Source: Owenia fusiformis
Taxonomy: Eukaryota > Annelida > Polychaeta > Sabellida > Oweniidae
Reading direction: 5' to 3'
Length of the DNA: 64,000 nucleotides
Assembly (NCBI GenBank): GCA_903813345.2
Contig: CAIIXF020000010.1
Span: 13,335,181-13,399,180, forward strand
In this document: positions 37,668 to 51,800 of the stretch, in pieces
Numbering within the stretch: position 1 is the first letter of the stretch
Layout: each line of letters begins with the position of its first letter
Translations under genes and position numbers: made by a program
The notes under the pieces: generated by a model
What the model was told of the DNA's origin: nothing
Seen by the model: the letters and a program-made list of their open reading frames with translations, nothing else
Database searches by the model: none

Positions 37668-37840
37668 CCGGTGTAAAAGGTTAGGAGGTCCTATTAAATT
37701 ATGGTCCTACTCTCCATTGATTTATATGGTCACCTAAATATAACTCTTTCCCTCATTATTTTATACGCAATCAGGGCCAGTAAGGGCCGTTAAGAAAGGG
37801 GACCATAATCCCTGGGGGACCATGATTTATTTCACACCTG
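37668..37840. mobile_element. MITE family D, copy 2 (173 bp)
   Basis: Same ends and interior as the copy at 13845-14017. It lies just downstream of the lectin-like exon, in what would be the next intron. Confidence 0.75.
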
Positions 37841-38461
37841 TAAGTCATATTTTGCACTACATGTATAATAACCTTGTTCGATGTTCTTTCAATGCACCAA
37901 GTTTCATTAGTCTATTCCAAATGGTAAAGATTTTATAACCATTTTTTAAAACATGTTCAAATGATGGTCTTGTTAGAGGCAGAGTTGAACACACAGGGCG
38001 ACTACACACCGACAGATTTATGGTGGAATGGCTCTCACTTTCCTTCTAACGTCTTGTTTCAACGCTCTATTGCTTCTAGGGTTGTTAATGTACACATTAT
38101 CTTTAAAATAGCGCCAACGATAAAATTCTATGGGTTCTTTGTGGGTTCATTTGTACCACTGCCAAATATGACTTAAAACCAATACTGGATGGCGGAGTTC
38201 GATATATTAATTGTATAATTGTTATGAGTAATTTTGGCGATTATACCTTATTCAATAGATAAATAGAAGCGAAAACGTGAATGTTGCTATTCAGTTATGG
38301 TGTACATTCTGATTGGAAATTGCTTAATCTTAAAAAAAATTTAAGCTAAAGAATGTTGACTTTATTGAGGTATTGTCAAGGGTACCAGAATTTCTTGCTA
38401 ATAGGCCCACAAGGTGTTTATTTTGCACAGGTACAGTACTATTACTATGGTCTTAGATGTA

Positions 38462-39038
38462 CAGTGTGGGCCAAAAAACGCCACTTTTTTCAAGACACTA
38501 TAACTTTTTTATTTTCCAACCTACATACCCCATTTTGCAGTTATATAGTGCCAAGGGTTCTTAGTAATAATATAATGTAACAAGTCCATAAACTGGGATT
38601 ATATTTGATCTAAAAGAGTTCAATTGGTCCGCCACCCTATTTGATGATAGATTTTAGTTTTAGTCGCCTTGCTGATATAGCAGTATCAATGAAATGTTAG
38701 CTATATTCTTCAACGTGTCTTAATTACCAGCTTTAGTTGAGCAATGTTTTAGATTGGGTGCCTTCATACCATCTCCTGGAGACCTCCCCATACCCTATAC
38801 TCACTTGGGTTTGCATTAGGGCTATTAGCTTGGCAGTCATCAGGGCGTATCAGTTTAGGAACATTTTGTAAATTATGCTTATTTCTCATGGCACACCACA
38901 TGTTTAAGTGAGATGCTGGTGACATATTTTATTCAAGCAAAAGTATATAATTCATGATCCATGGCTAAATAACAACCTCAAGTTTCATTTGGTATGCAAA
39001 TTATGATTTTGTAAAGTGGCTTTTTTTGGCCCACCCTG
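38462..39038. mobile_element. mariner-type MITE, 577 bp
   Basis: Flanked by TA, with inverted ends CAGTGTGGGCCAAAAAA and TTTTTTTGGCCCACCCTG. No transposase frame remains. Confidence 0.75.
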
Positions 39039-39292
39039 TATATCCATATACATCAATCATAAAACACATAGAATTCAGTTTCCAATATTATATTTTCCAA
39101 AAATCACATCAAGCGTATAAATTTACAAAATTTGGAGTATCTTACGTCAAAGAACATCCTTCACTGGCATGGTTTATTTTAACATTATGAAATACAGCCT
39201 TCATTGCTTGCTGACACTCATTGTAATTCCTTAAAATAGATTATCATCCACTCATGACAATGGGATAGAATTGTAAGTGGACAAACTTATAA

Positions 39293-39424
39293 TAGGGAGG
39301 TTAAGATTAGCGTAAAATTGTACGTATACCTATCCCTATCCGTATGTTTGTAAGGGAGGTCAGTTGCAAACATACGGATAGCGATAGGTATACGTACAAT
39401 TTTACGCTAATCTTAACCTCCCTA
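39293..39424. repeat. near-perfect 132-bp hairpin
   Basis: Two arms of about 58 bp starting TAGGGAGGTTAAGATTAGCG pair with one mismatch across a loop of about 17 bases (near 39351-39367). It lies about 280 bp past the CCT3 stop codon on that gene's 3' side. It may be a tiny palindromic MITE or a structured RNA source. Confidence 0.8.
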
Positions 39425-39701
39425 ATATCCATCAGAATTCACCCTACACGTAATTTGGATACTGGCAAAAAGGAGCATATTAGAAAAAAAATTTGATATG
39501 TGGGGGGGAGATTATTACAATATCCATTTTGTACTTTGAACATCACAAGAACTAGAAATGTCCTTCATCTATTGAATAAATTAAAGTACATTGCTCCACA
39601 TTGTATATAGTGTACATCTATGTCTATGACATGAATTAGTGTATATGAGTGTCAAGTAGGGAGTTAAAAGATCAATTCTGATTGGCTAATCATTGAGATC
39701 A

Positions 39702-39809
39702 TCACGCCTCTGGGCCACCAGCAGGTGGCGCTTGTGGTGCACCCTGTGTATCCAATTGTTTCTTTGTTCCCGATACGATATCATCTATTCTTAACAATAA
39801 GATAGCAGT
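39702..39809 (-). CDS. CCT3: CCT3 exon 14 with stop
   Basis: Residues 514-548, [18 protein letters not shown] then a tail rich in Q, A, P and G, ending at TGA (39702-39704). The tail differs from the human one, as expected for a disordered end that lines the chaperonin cavity. Confidence 0.95.
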   Translation of the reverse strand, partial: TAILLLRIDDIVSGTKKQLDTQGAPQAPPAGGPEA

Positions 39810-42800
39810 CTGCAAAAGATGAAACAAGACTTTTTATAGTCTAAAAGATTAAATTAATGAGTTTTTAAATCAAATTAAGTTTTAAATCAATGTTTCCTTT
39901 TTAGTTTTAAAGAATTTGGACATTACTGCATCTTAAATAATTGAATTCTTTCTGAAGATTGCTTTAAAAATTTTACTCTTTTTATCTTTACCAACACTTC
40001 AAAAATTAGGAAAATAAAATTCAGTTTGGAGAACTATGCAGATACAGGGTGACCCAATAAAAATGCAACCCTCCATTTCTTCAATATTTTTCTTAAATGG
40101 AGGTTAATTGCTCTGAAATTTGGCACACAAGAATTTCATTCAATGTGGGATCCTCTGGCAAAGTTCCAATAATCATAGTCTTATATCGATAGAGCTATGG
40201 TCGTTCCAAAATATGCTCCATATGTCGTTCATTTCCAATGTTAGGTTTTCGGATGAATCACATTACCTTCTTTCTGAACATGTTAACTCAAGAAATAATG
40301 TGTTCTGGGATCACAAATTCCAGATGAAGTGCTTCAAAGGCCCCTTCATTCTGTTAAATGCACAGCTTGGGCTGCCAATTTCCAAACATGAAATCATCAG
40401 CCCCTTTTGGTTTGAGGTTGATAATGGCAACACTGTTACTGTCAACACACAGCGCAATATTGGCTTTCCTAGGAAATTCTAGGCAGTTCTAGAGTGACAT
40501 AGAGGCTTCAATAGACAAGAACAGTGGTTCTAGAAGGATGGAGCTACTCCTCACCTTCTAATGATAGCATAGCCTGGCTCACTAGTGATTTCTATGAGAA
40601 GATTATCTCTCCTAGGACGGAGAACCCACGGTCATCCCAGTCTTGATCTCAATGCCCCTGACTTCAATAAATGGGGTTATTTAAAGAAAAATGTGTATGA
40701 AAATAACCCTACCGCAATTGCAGAACTCCAACAAGCAATGGCTGCAAAATTTGAGCCATACCCATGTGGAATAATGCATCCGTGTTATGAACAGTTTTCC
40801 TTGAACACTGCAAGTTTGTTTTCAGTGAAATTGACGACATCTGGAGTATATTTTGAAACAACCATAACTCTATCAATATAAGGCTATGATTATTAAAACT
40901 TTGCCAGAGGATCCCACATTGAATGAAGTCCTTGTGTGCCAAATCTCAGAGCAATTTACCTCCATTTAAGAAAAACATTGAAGAAATGGAGGGTTGCATT
41001 TTTTTGGGTCACCCTGTACATGTTAAACATTGAGTCTTCTTTGCAGAATTAAGTTGTTAGTAAGACAGTCTCAAATTAAAACTTAACTGAATTCATGTAC
41101 ATGTATTGAATCTAATAGGAAACAAAACTTTAGCACATCTGGGCTTGTAAATTTAGCTGATCTTAGAACAGTGAATTCCATCCACCATTATTCACTAACA
41201 AACAAAAGTTTTAGCACATATTATTTTAGATGGGTTCTCACCTCAATGGCAGTCTTATACGTCTGTGCCTTGACTGAGAATGGTTCCCAGACACCATAGT
41301 CTTTCATGTCTACAAGGTTACCAGATTCGCCATCTATGCCCCATGTGGTGTTACCCTCTGTCGCATGCTTAGCCTGGAACACAAGTGTACACATTCACAA
41401 ATTAATCATATTTGATAAGTATAATCATATGTAACCAGACAACATCATCGCCAAACCATAGCAAATCAAATCGAACAGCCATGGCTGGCATTTTTACAAA
41501 ATCGTTCAACTACTTTTTCAGTTGTAACAAACATAGTAAAATAACAACATAAAAATGGCCACCATTTTCAAAATGGTCGCTCACAGCCAAAGTGTCATTA
41601 GAAAGTGTAATATCTGAAAGCACCACTGTCTCTAGACAGTTCTACAGAATTATTTTGAGGCTACAAATCATCCTGCATGTTGAACACAATATTTCTTTAT
41701 GAAAGTCAGATGTTCAACATTGTTTCAACAAATGGTCAATGTTGCTTTCACACGCTGAATGCAGTAAGGATTCTGATTGGTCAATGGCAGGTTATTGCAA
41801 ACCCGAGTGCCATAAGGATTCTGATTGGTCAATGGAAAATTATTGCATACCTGGGTGCCATAGGGATTCTGATTGATCAATGGAAGAATATCACTTTCCT
41901 GAGTGACTAAGGGATCTGACTGGACAATGGAAGGTTAATGCTTATCCCAAGTACAATAAGGGTTCTGATTGGTCAATGGAAGGTTATACATACCCTGAGT
42001 GCAGTGAGGGTTCTGATTGTGTTGGCGCCACAATTCTGGATGAGAGTCCTGGGAATCACCTCTAGAGCTCTAGATACAGCCCTATATGGCCACTGGGTCA
42101 CCCCTGTGATGCTCTTGGACTTCTCATTCAATGCCTACAACACACAATGCACACAAATGATTCCTTGTCTTAAATAGAAGTTCATGAATTCAATATGAAC
42201 CATTAAATCATGAAAGGGTCTCAGTACAAATGTTGGATGTCTAAAAACATATCATCGGGAGAAAACAATGTTTTACAGATGAAAGGAATAATAAAGAAAC
42301 AGAATTTCAACAGAAAATATCCAAAATATGTAGAGTACATACACAAGACAGAGCCATCTCTCCAGCGCCTCCACCTGGTACAAGTCTAGGGTCAACAAGT
42401 ACATTCCTAGCAACATTCATAGCATCTTGGAGATTCCTCTCAACTTCACTGAGTATGTCTTTGCTGGCACCTCGCAGAAGAATTGTGCAAGCCTTTGGGT
42501 TCTTACATTCAGTTATAAATGTAAAATATCTGCAAGTAAAGTTGTTAGAATTGTAAAGCTGTTGAAGATCACAGAAGCTGTATTGTTATAAACGGGGTTA
42601 TTAAGATTTTTTCTCAAATTGTCCATTTTTCAATTTTTTAAACTTAGTACAATTTATTATGTACTTTCACCCATTATGTCAGATTCCAGCATTTTCTTTT
42701 GACATATACATGTAAGCTGCATTGAAAGTGCATGTACTTGAGTATGTTTAAACACGAGAAAACTCTCAAAAACTGGCAGAGTAACATTGTGATCTATTTA

Positions 42801-45800
42801 TATACAGTGTTTATCATAGTGAACTTGGATGAAGATTTCTACAATGTTTGCTTTATTTATTTTCAATTTTCAAATAAATTGTAGTGTGATTTTGTGAAAC
42901 AAATTTTGTTATTAGGAGGGAATGCCATCTTTCATTACAAAAAAATTAAACACAGAGTCAGCAATATTGTAACTTCAATGTTCAATACAATTCAAACAAC
43001 TAAAAGAGAGGGAGGATATTGGATATTGATACCAAAATCCAGCTCCTATTATCACATCAATATATCAAATACTCAAATAGATAACTTCATGAACCAGAAT
43101 TGAAGCACCAAAAATCGAGACATAATAACAAAATTCTTACTCTTCTCCTATTTTCTTGACTTCAAAGAGTCCACATCCAGTTCCTATATCTTCCTCTCTG
43201 ATCTCATCAGTTCTGCTTACTATAGTAGCACCCACAGCTCTGCAATGTCAGACAATACAATTTAAAAACCCATTAGTCTCCCCAGAGCTCATGAGTACAT
43301 TGAATACAAAATCAAAAAATAAATATACAATAAATCAGAACTGTTAGTTCGATAGTTTCAATAATGGATAAGTAAGAACTGGAGAGAAATTTGGTCATGT
43401 ATACCTTTTCTAACCTAATCGCAATAACAATGCATTTACTCGTACATGTAAATATGTTGATCAAATGCATTTGTCATGAATATTATTCAAATGGTTTGGG
43501 TATGATAATTAATTCTTGTAACCATTCATCCTGTGATGTTTTGTTTTTCTTTAATGCTTTCTGTTTTCCCCCTTTGTCCATTATATTATGCATATATATT
43601 TTACAAGAAATTATACCTTGCTATCCTGTTGTTGTCAGACTTTCTTAGTCGTCTGATAGCTGTGATGCCTGCTTTCACAAGAAAATGCTGGGCCAGATCT
43701 GAGACGCCTTTCTCTGTTATGACCAGGTCAGGTTTGAAGCTTATTATGTCTTCGCAGATACTCTGGATGTAGGCCTCTTCCAGTTGGAGGATTTTCCTGA
43801 AATTATTTTGAAAGAAATTGAATTTCCTGAAATTATTTTGAAAGAAATTGAAGTTTTAAGCAACACTGACATAACAATTGAAACTTTTGAGTACTGTAGA
43901 CTAAATGATATAAGACTTTGTTTTATGTTGTGGTCTTAATTTCAAATCGAGAACACTTTTATCAAAGAACAGGTCCATTTAACAGACTATTGGTCCACTT
44001 AGACTTTTTCTGAAAAACTCATTCTTCCATTTACTTTTAAAACTGATTGCAAGTTGTAGATAAACCTTTCTTCTTGAGATGTGCAATTTCAAAAAGTGGC
44101 ATAAGTTCTCTGTGTCTTTGAAAAATTGGCAGTAAGAACCCCTATCACAAGGCTGGCTGAATATGGGTACACATTATGTTTACCATCAAAATAATATCAA
44201 AACTTATCATTATATTGAATTTAATATATGGAACATATGGCATACAAGTATTCGTAGAAGAAAATTGACAAAATCTAGCAATGTATGTAGTTTACCTATG
44301 CAAATCTAGAAAACATTGTCATTTTTCGTTCATTTTGTTATCAAGTTTTAGCATGGTGCTCATTCCCTTTCATTGAAAAGTTAACTGTCAGCCCACACTC
44401 CCACAAAAAATATATTGAAACTGTATAATGCAGAGACTGTAAAGTAGCTTCTCTGCAAATATCATTTTTGTGGGAGTTTGGGCTCACCACTAAAACTTAA
44501 CTTTTGTGATGAAAATAAGCCTGACTGGTTTATGTTTTCAATATGGCTGCTAAGCTGAGCATACATGTACACTACATAACTGCATGTACAGATTAGGCCA
44601 TCCAAAATTAATTATATGTTGGCATTCTGATGAAGAGCCTTATATTAAAAACTACAAAACCTTCATTTATTTAAAGGGTTTTATATATTATTTAAGAGTG
44701 AAAATGCACAAACATATTGTGCCAAAGCAAGTTACACACCTCTTGAGTTCAGATAACCTTGTTAATGAAGTTTATATACATGTAGTTTTTAATCAATCTT
44801 GGAACTCATTTCACTACAATATAATCCAAGATCACAATTCCCTTTGTCATTTATATACATTACAAGTAGAGAGTACATGGGAACATTTTGTTTTTTCTGA
44901 AAACATAGAATTTAGTGACATTATTATAAGAACATATTTGAATGGCCTAAGTGTTTTTCTAAATAGGGAATAAGTAGAAATTATTTTAGGCAATCCTTTG
45001 AGTGTCATGCCATTCATACATGATGCTGCCTTATATTTTATGATATATATTGAAAGAGGATTTCTCTGAATGATTTGTGTTTCAAAAATGGGAACTGCAA
45101 ATTGGCAAATAACTTTAAAAGTAAGTGTACATTCAAACATTTTAATTTCAAATGCCAAATAAAATGCCAAATGCCAATGGGCATTTAGTAAAAGTGACCC
45201 TATAACTATTTAGAATATGGCAAACATGTTTATAAAACTGGCGAGAAGCAAATGAAATAAGAAAATCCATTCTTTTTGAAGTGCCCTTGTGTGCATTTGA
45301 TTTCAGTCATTTTATCCTAATTGCCCATGGGCATTTAAAATAATAATCACATCCCAACTCTTAAAACATGGTTTAAATACTGTTAGAGTCTCAAAAAGGC
45401 AACAAGAACATTCATTTTTGAAACAAGAAAATTTAGTCCCCTAAAAATGCCCATATTGGTATTTATTCTCAAGATTTCAAGTAATTGCCTGTGATAATTT
45501 ATTTTAAAAAAAAAATTCTATTCACATGTCTTTTTATCAGTAACAATCAAAATAAAGCCAATTGCTCTCATTTCTTGGATTAGAAACATTAAATTTTTAA
45601 CAAAAATAGCAACTCTCAAAGTTGACCTTTAAACCACCCTAGTGTCAAGGTCAAATGTCAAGACTCTCAGAAATCACATTTTAAGTAATGAGTCATACTT
45701 CCTCTTCAATTCCATGTCAATGTATACTTGTTCTGTAGGGGGGCTAAAAGAGGGGTTTACCGCCACCTGTCCTTTAAACATAGGCTCGCTGTGAGCCAAC

Positions 45801-48800
45801 AAGTCTGATAGAGCAAGAAAATACTTAGTATGCAGCAATTTTCAATATTCTATAACCTCTGATTTTTGAAGTACTAAAGGTCAAGGTCAACAACAATGGC
45901 AATAAACATTTAATAATTATGCACACTGGGGGAGGGGTAAAACTAATATTATATGACTGTGGGAAAATATTGATTTTTAAAAGTGGCATCTTGTCACTTA
46001 ACACAGCAATCAATTATTACTCAGGGACCCAAGTTCTGAGAAACAACTAGAAAGTGAAAATGGATATTGGAAAGTATTACGCGAGATTTTTTCAGTTCTT
46101 GTTGGAAAATAAGTTACTTTTATGATGTGGGGTGATATCTAGAGTCTGAGACTTGCGAAAATAAGATATCTTCATCTTTATACCCCCCGCCCTATAATTT
46201 TAGGGGGGTCAGAAGAAAATAGACTTTAATTCATAACTTTGGAAGTATACGAGATACAAACTTAATTTTTTCACCAAAATTTATGAAATAACATCAGTAA
46301 TGAAGAAAAAAATATCTGGAATGAAAAAAAGCTAATTTGCGTAATTTAACCCTTAAACTGCCATAAAAACTAGTAAATGACGAAATGATGTCATATCACA
46401 TTTACTGTTATTGCCTTCATATGAAGTTATAGCTTATGAAATAATTCCTAAAAATGCATCTATATATGTATAATAAATGTGCAAAATATGAGAAGTGTAT
46501 CTTACATAAAGACTGTGAAAAAAATTCTCCCCCTACCCAGATTTTTGAGGGGAGGGGGTCAAATAAAAATGGACTTTAATTCATAATTTTAAAAGTATAT
46601 GAGGTACAAACTTAATTTTTTCACCAAAGTTTATGTAATAACATCAGTAATTCAGAAAAATATTTTTGATACGCAAATAAGTTAATTTGCATAATTTAAC
46701 CCTTATACAGTCATAAAAACTGTTAAATGACGATGCGATAAAATACGACATTTACTCTAATTGACCTCTCATGAAGTTTTAACAAATAAAGTAATTCCTA
46801 AAAATGCATCTATATATGTTTAACAGATGTGCAAAATATTAAAAGTGAATCTTACATAACGACGCTGAAAAAAATTTGTCCCCCTACCCAGATATTTGAG
46901 GGGGGTCAAATGGAAATGGACTTTAATTCATAACTTTGGAAGTATATGAGGTACAAACTTAATTCTCTCACCAAAATTTATGTTATAACGTCAGTAATTC
47001 GGAAAAAATATCTTGATATGAAAATAAGCTAATTTGCATAATTTAACCCTTATACAGTCATAAAAAACGTTAAATGACAAAGTGATGAAATACGAAATTT
47101 ACTTTAATTGACTTCTATGAAGTTATAACTTGTGAAATAATTCCTAGAAATACATTTACAACGGGTATGCACAATATAAAAAGGGTATTGTATATAATGA
47201 GTGTGAAAAAACACCCTACCCTAATATTTTAGGGTTGGGGGAAGTTAAAAGAAAATAATAAACTTTGATTCATAACTTTGAAATCGTATAAGAAAGAGCT
47301 TATACATGTATTTCTTCGCCAGAATATTGAGAAATCACATCAAGAATGAAACAAATATTACATGGAAACAATATTATACTAGTAGTAGTAGTAAATTTAT
47401 TAATTAAAGTCTAACGCACTAAAGATGTTACATTAAGATACATACATGAATTAAAACAATTCCTGGTTGATGCCGACCTATTAGAGACCATCGCATGTAA
47501 CTATTTCATGCCTTTTGACTAACATATTTATTATCATACATTTTCCAAGTGTCCTTTGAACAGTTTTTTTTCATTCATTATTATACAATATTTTCCTAGA
47601 CTTGTATACATGTAAAAGTCACTATGGATATCAGTCATTTAGGCAAACAGACTTAATCGTTCATTTTCAAACATATGACATTCTACTTTAAAGTGAGTTT
47701 CTGTCTCCATTAGCTGTCCACATGGGCACGATCTCTGGTCTAGGGGAGTTGCGTTATTTTTGTTTATATTTCAATATAAAAACAAACTATCATTGGATGT
47801 ATTACACTTGTTTGCAGCATCCAAAATGATATTAGAGCATTACCACTAATTATGGATGCATTTTTGGTTTATAACAATTATACATTTCAATGAATGCTGA
47901 CAAACCACTTTTTGAGATTCCAGAGCCAAGGAATGGATTTGGATGTCAAGTGGTTCATATTACTCTTGAGACCATTAAAATGACCAAAAAACCGAAACTT
48001 GATATAACAAAAATCTCAAAGTCATTTTGCACATGCAAACGATACAAGGACAAAGCAATATGTTAAACCACTTGCTCATGTCCTACTGCAGGTACAGAAT
48101 GTTTTTCTGCATGTTCATGCGGCTCAAAGGAAAGTGAGTGTGGACGGGAATAGGTGGATTAACCCAAATATATATGATGACATTTTCACTGCATCAGGTA
48201 ACTACAACCTAGAATATGACACCAGTCCTCACAGTGACTCTGATTATGGTTCAATAAACTTTAGAATTGTTATGGTTACCTTTTTAAGGGTTATTCTGAA
48301 ACATTGCAAGTTCAATTCAACTCAATTTATTCATATATTTAATCATTATGTGTACACATATTATTAATAATAGGTGGCACCACATGTGATGCTTAAATAC
48401 CCGTACATATAGTAGTTAAATCATGAAGTATATCATTATGTTGTCAACGAATCAAACCGGAATGTAATCACAAAAGTTAGATTATAATAAATAAAGGTAT
48501 GGGGGATCCATGATGCTCGTTTCATTTGAAGCCAAGAAGGTGCCATATGCCATGGGGAAATTTTATGAATGTGTAGCTTCATTAATTATTATTTGAAGAT
48601 GCCAGGCTACCGCATTGACGCAAATAATCTTTAAAAGTGTGATTCTTATAAAATATTAGTTATTATTTTACCTTCCCCAAGGTTGGTATGGTCAGAATTA
48701 TTATTTTAGATATTAAGTAGTTTGGAGCAGCCCCCAGGTTGGCCCATGTACCTCCCTTGAGAGCCTACTCTTCTTACTGAAGAAACAAGAAATGATATAG

Positions 48801-51800
48801 TCAACTAATTATTAATAAGCTAAGAGAATATGCTTCAGTTTTGATTTAAGAAAAGAAATGGAATTTGACTTTTTTATTTCTTCTGGGAGATTGTTCCATA
48901 TGGAGTAACCACTGTTTTTTGCCATAATTTTCAGTTTTGCTTTAGGAAGGGTGAAGTTTGATTTGCCTCTAGTATTATATCTATGAAAATCTCCATGGGC
49001 ATTGAAATAGTTGGGAAAAATAGCTTCATAATTCTTAATATCATTTTTCCATTTAAATGCTAGTATTAAGAAAGGATATATTGTCAAAGTCCTTACTTCA
49101 TGTGAAGTCAATTTCAGTATTATAATGATTCTCATGACTGTTTGAAGCTTAAATTATGCAAATTATGTGAAATATAGTATTGTCCCCATGTAATATTCAT
49201 TTCATTATTGATGTGATTTCTCAATTTTCAGCGAAGAAATATAAGCTCTTTCTTAAATTATTTCAAAGTTATGAGTTAAAGTCTATTATTTTCTTTAACC
49301 CCCCCCCCCCCAGCACTCAAAATTATTAAGGTAGGGTGTAAGATTCTTTTCAAACTCATTATATAAAATAACCTCTTTATATTGTGCATATCTGTTGTAC
49401 ATTTTTTCTCGAAGTTATAACTTCATAAGAAGTCAATTAAAGTAAATGCCATATTTTATCACTTCGTCATTTAACGGTTTTTATTACTTTATAAGGGTTA
49501 AATTATGCAAATTAGCCTATTTGCATATCAAAAAATATTTTTTCTGAATTACTGATGTTATAACATAAATTTTGGTGAAAAATTAAGTTTGTACCTCATA
49601 TACTTCCAAAGTTATGAATTAAAGTCCATTTTCATTTTGACCCCCCCCCCCTCAAATATCTGGGTAGGGGTAGAATTTTTTTCACAGTCGTTATGTAAGA
49701 TACACTTTTAATATTTTGCACATCTGTTATACATATATAAATGCAACTATATGAATTATTTCATAAGTTATAACTTCATGAGAGGTCGATTAAAATAAAT
49801 GTCGTATTTTATCGTTTTGTCATTTAACGGTTTTTATGACTGTATAAGGGTTAATTTATGCAAATTAGCTTATTTGCATATCAAAAATGTTTTTTCTTAG
49901 TTACTGATGTTATTACATAAATTTTGGTGAACAAATAGGTTTACACCTCATATACTTCCAAAGTTATAAATTAAAGTCCATTTTCAGTTGACCCCCCTGA
50001 AATATCTGGGTAGGGGAGACATTTTTTCACAATCTATATATACGATGCACTTTTAATATTTTTCACATCTATTATACATATATAGATGCATTTTTAGGAA
50101 TTATTTCATCAGTTATAACTTCATATGAAGGTAATTACAGTAAATGTCGTATATTATCATTTTGTCATTTAATAGTTTTCATGGCGGTTTAAGGGTTAAA
50201 TTATGCAAATTAGCTTATTTTTGTTCAAAATATTTTTTTCTCCATTACTGATATTATTTTGTAAATTTTGGTGAAAAAATTAAGTTTGTATCTTATATAC
50301 TTCCAAAGTTATGAATTAAAGTTTATTTTCTTTTGACCCCCTCCCTTCAATTTTAGGGTAAGGGGAGAAATATTTTTCACAGTCGTTATGTAAGATACAC
50401 TTTTAATATTTTGCACATCTAATATACATATATAGATGCATTTTTAGGAATTATTTCATAAGTTTTAACTTCATATGAAGGCAATTACAGTAAAAGTTGT
50501 TTATTATCATTCCGTTATTTAATAGTTTTTATGGCGGTTTAAGGGTTAAATTATGCAAATTAGTTTATTTTCGTTTGAAATACTTTTTTCTGCATTACTG
50601 ATGTTATTCTATAAATTATGGTGAAAAAATTAAGTTTGTATCTCATTTACTTCCAAAGTTATGAATTAAAGTTTATTTTCTTCTGACCCCCCTGAAATTA
50701 TAGGGTGGGGGGGTATAAAGATGAGGATATCTTATTTTCGCAAGCCTCAAACTCTAGATATCACCCCACATCATAAAATAAATATATTTTCCAACAAGAA
50801 AATGAAAAAATCTCGCGTAATACTCTCCAATATTCAAAAACAAAAATATTCAGGCTGGGTCCCTAAGTATATCTAAATACAACTTACATAAAGTCTTCCT
50901 CTTTAGTTATTTCTAGATTAGTTTGGCTCTCTCCTTTTTTGTACTCTAAGTTGCAGTCCAACAGCAGAATACGTGGGTTTGTTAATTTACGTTTCATCTT
51001 GGGGTGGACAACATCTTTATTGATCATACAACCTTTGAGAACCTCACTCTCTTCAATTGTACCCCCAGGGATCTAAATATATAAACCAATATGTGTTATT
51101 GGTATCAACACTGGTCGCAATGAAGTAAGTTTCTGTAATTTGAACCAGATGATTTTCAACATTATAAGTACTGAAATTATTATAAAATATCAAATCAAAA
51201 TTTTGACCACTAGCTTGCATACTCGTAAAATTGGTTTTATTTCTGATGATCAGAAAGCGAGAGATGAAACTAAACAAAACACTTACTTTTTCTACTTTGG
51301 CATATCGTTTGATGTCGATCTCTGTGCGTCCCCCTTCTTCCAATGCAACAGTTTGTGTGGCATCCAGGGCAATTTGGCAAGCTAAGTCTGACCATTTACG
51401 GATAAATTTAGTTCCTACACAGCTTTTCACTATCTTCAGCATCTCTTGTCTGTCATTAGTATCAACTGATACACTGTAGAATGAAGATATGTTATTTATG
51501 TTTTTGTAAATTATGAATATTAGCAAAAGTTTTACCAGAAAAATAGTTATTATGTATTACAAGATGAAAGTTTCATTCAGAGGATAAGTCAGGGATTGAG
51601 TCCGGATATCAGCTTAGAAAATATTTAAAATTGATATTATTAAACTTCAATATCTTATCCTTCTTCTGAGATTAGAAAAATATCATTTTGAATGAATTAA
51701 TGAATAATATTGGCATCAAAGACAACGGACAACAGAATGGTGACATAAAAAACAAAAATTTGAAAACTATGGAGGTACTTCTTTAATTTACTGTATCCAT

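Noticed and set aside
37977-38176. C-terminal half of the lectin-like domain
   Set aside because: An acceptor and open frame exist, but the expected WxDG, NW and paired cysteine pattern is absent.
44584-44973. 129-codon open frame in CCT3 intron 8
   Set aside because: No recognisable motif and AT-rich composition equal to the surrounding intron; the opposite strand is also open, as expected by chance.
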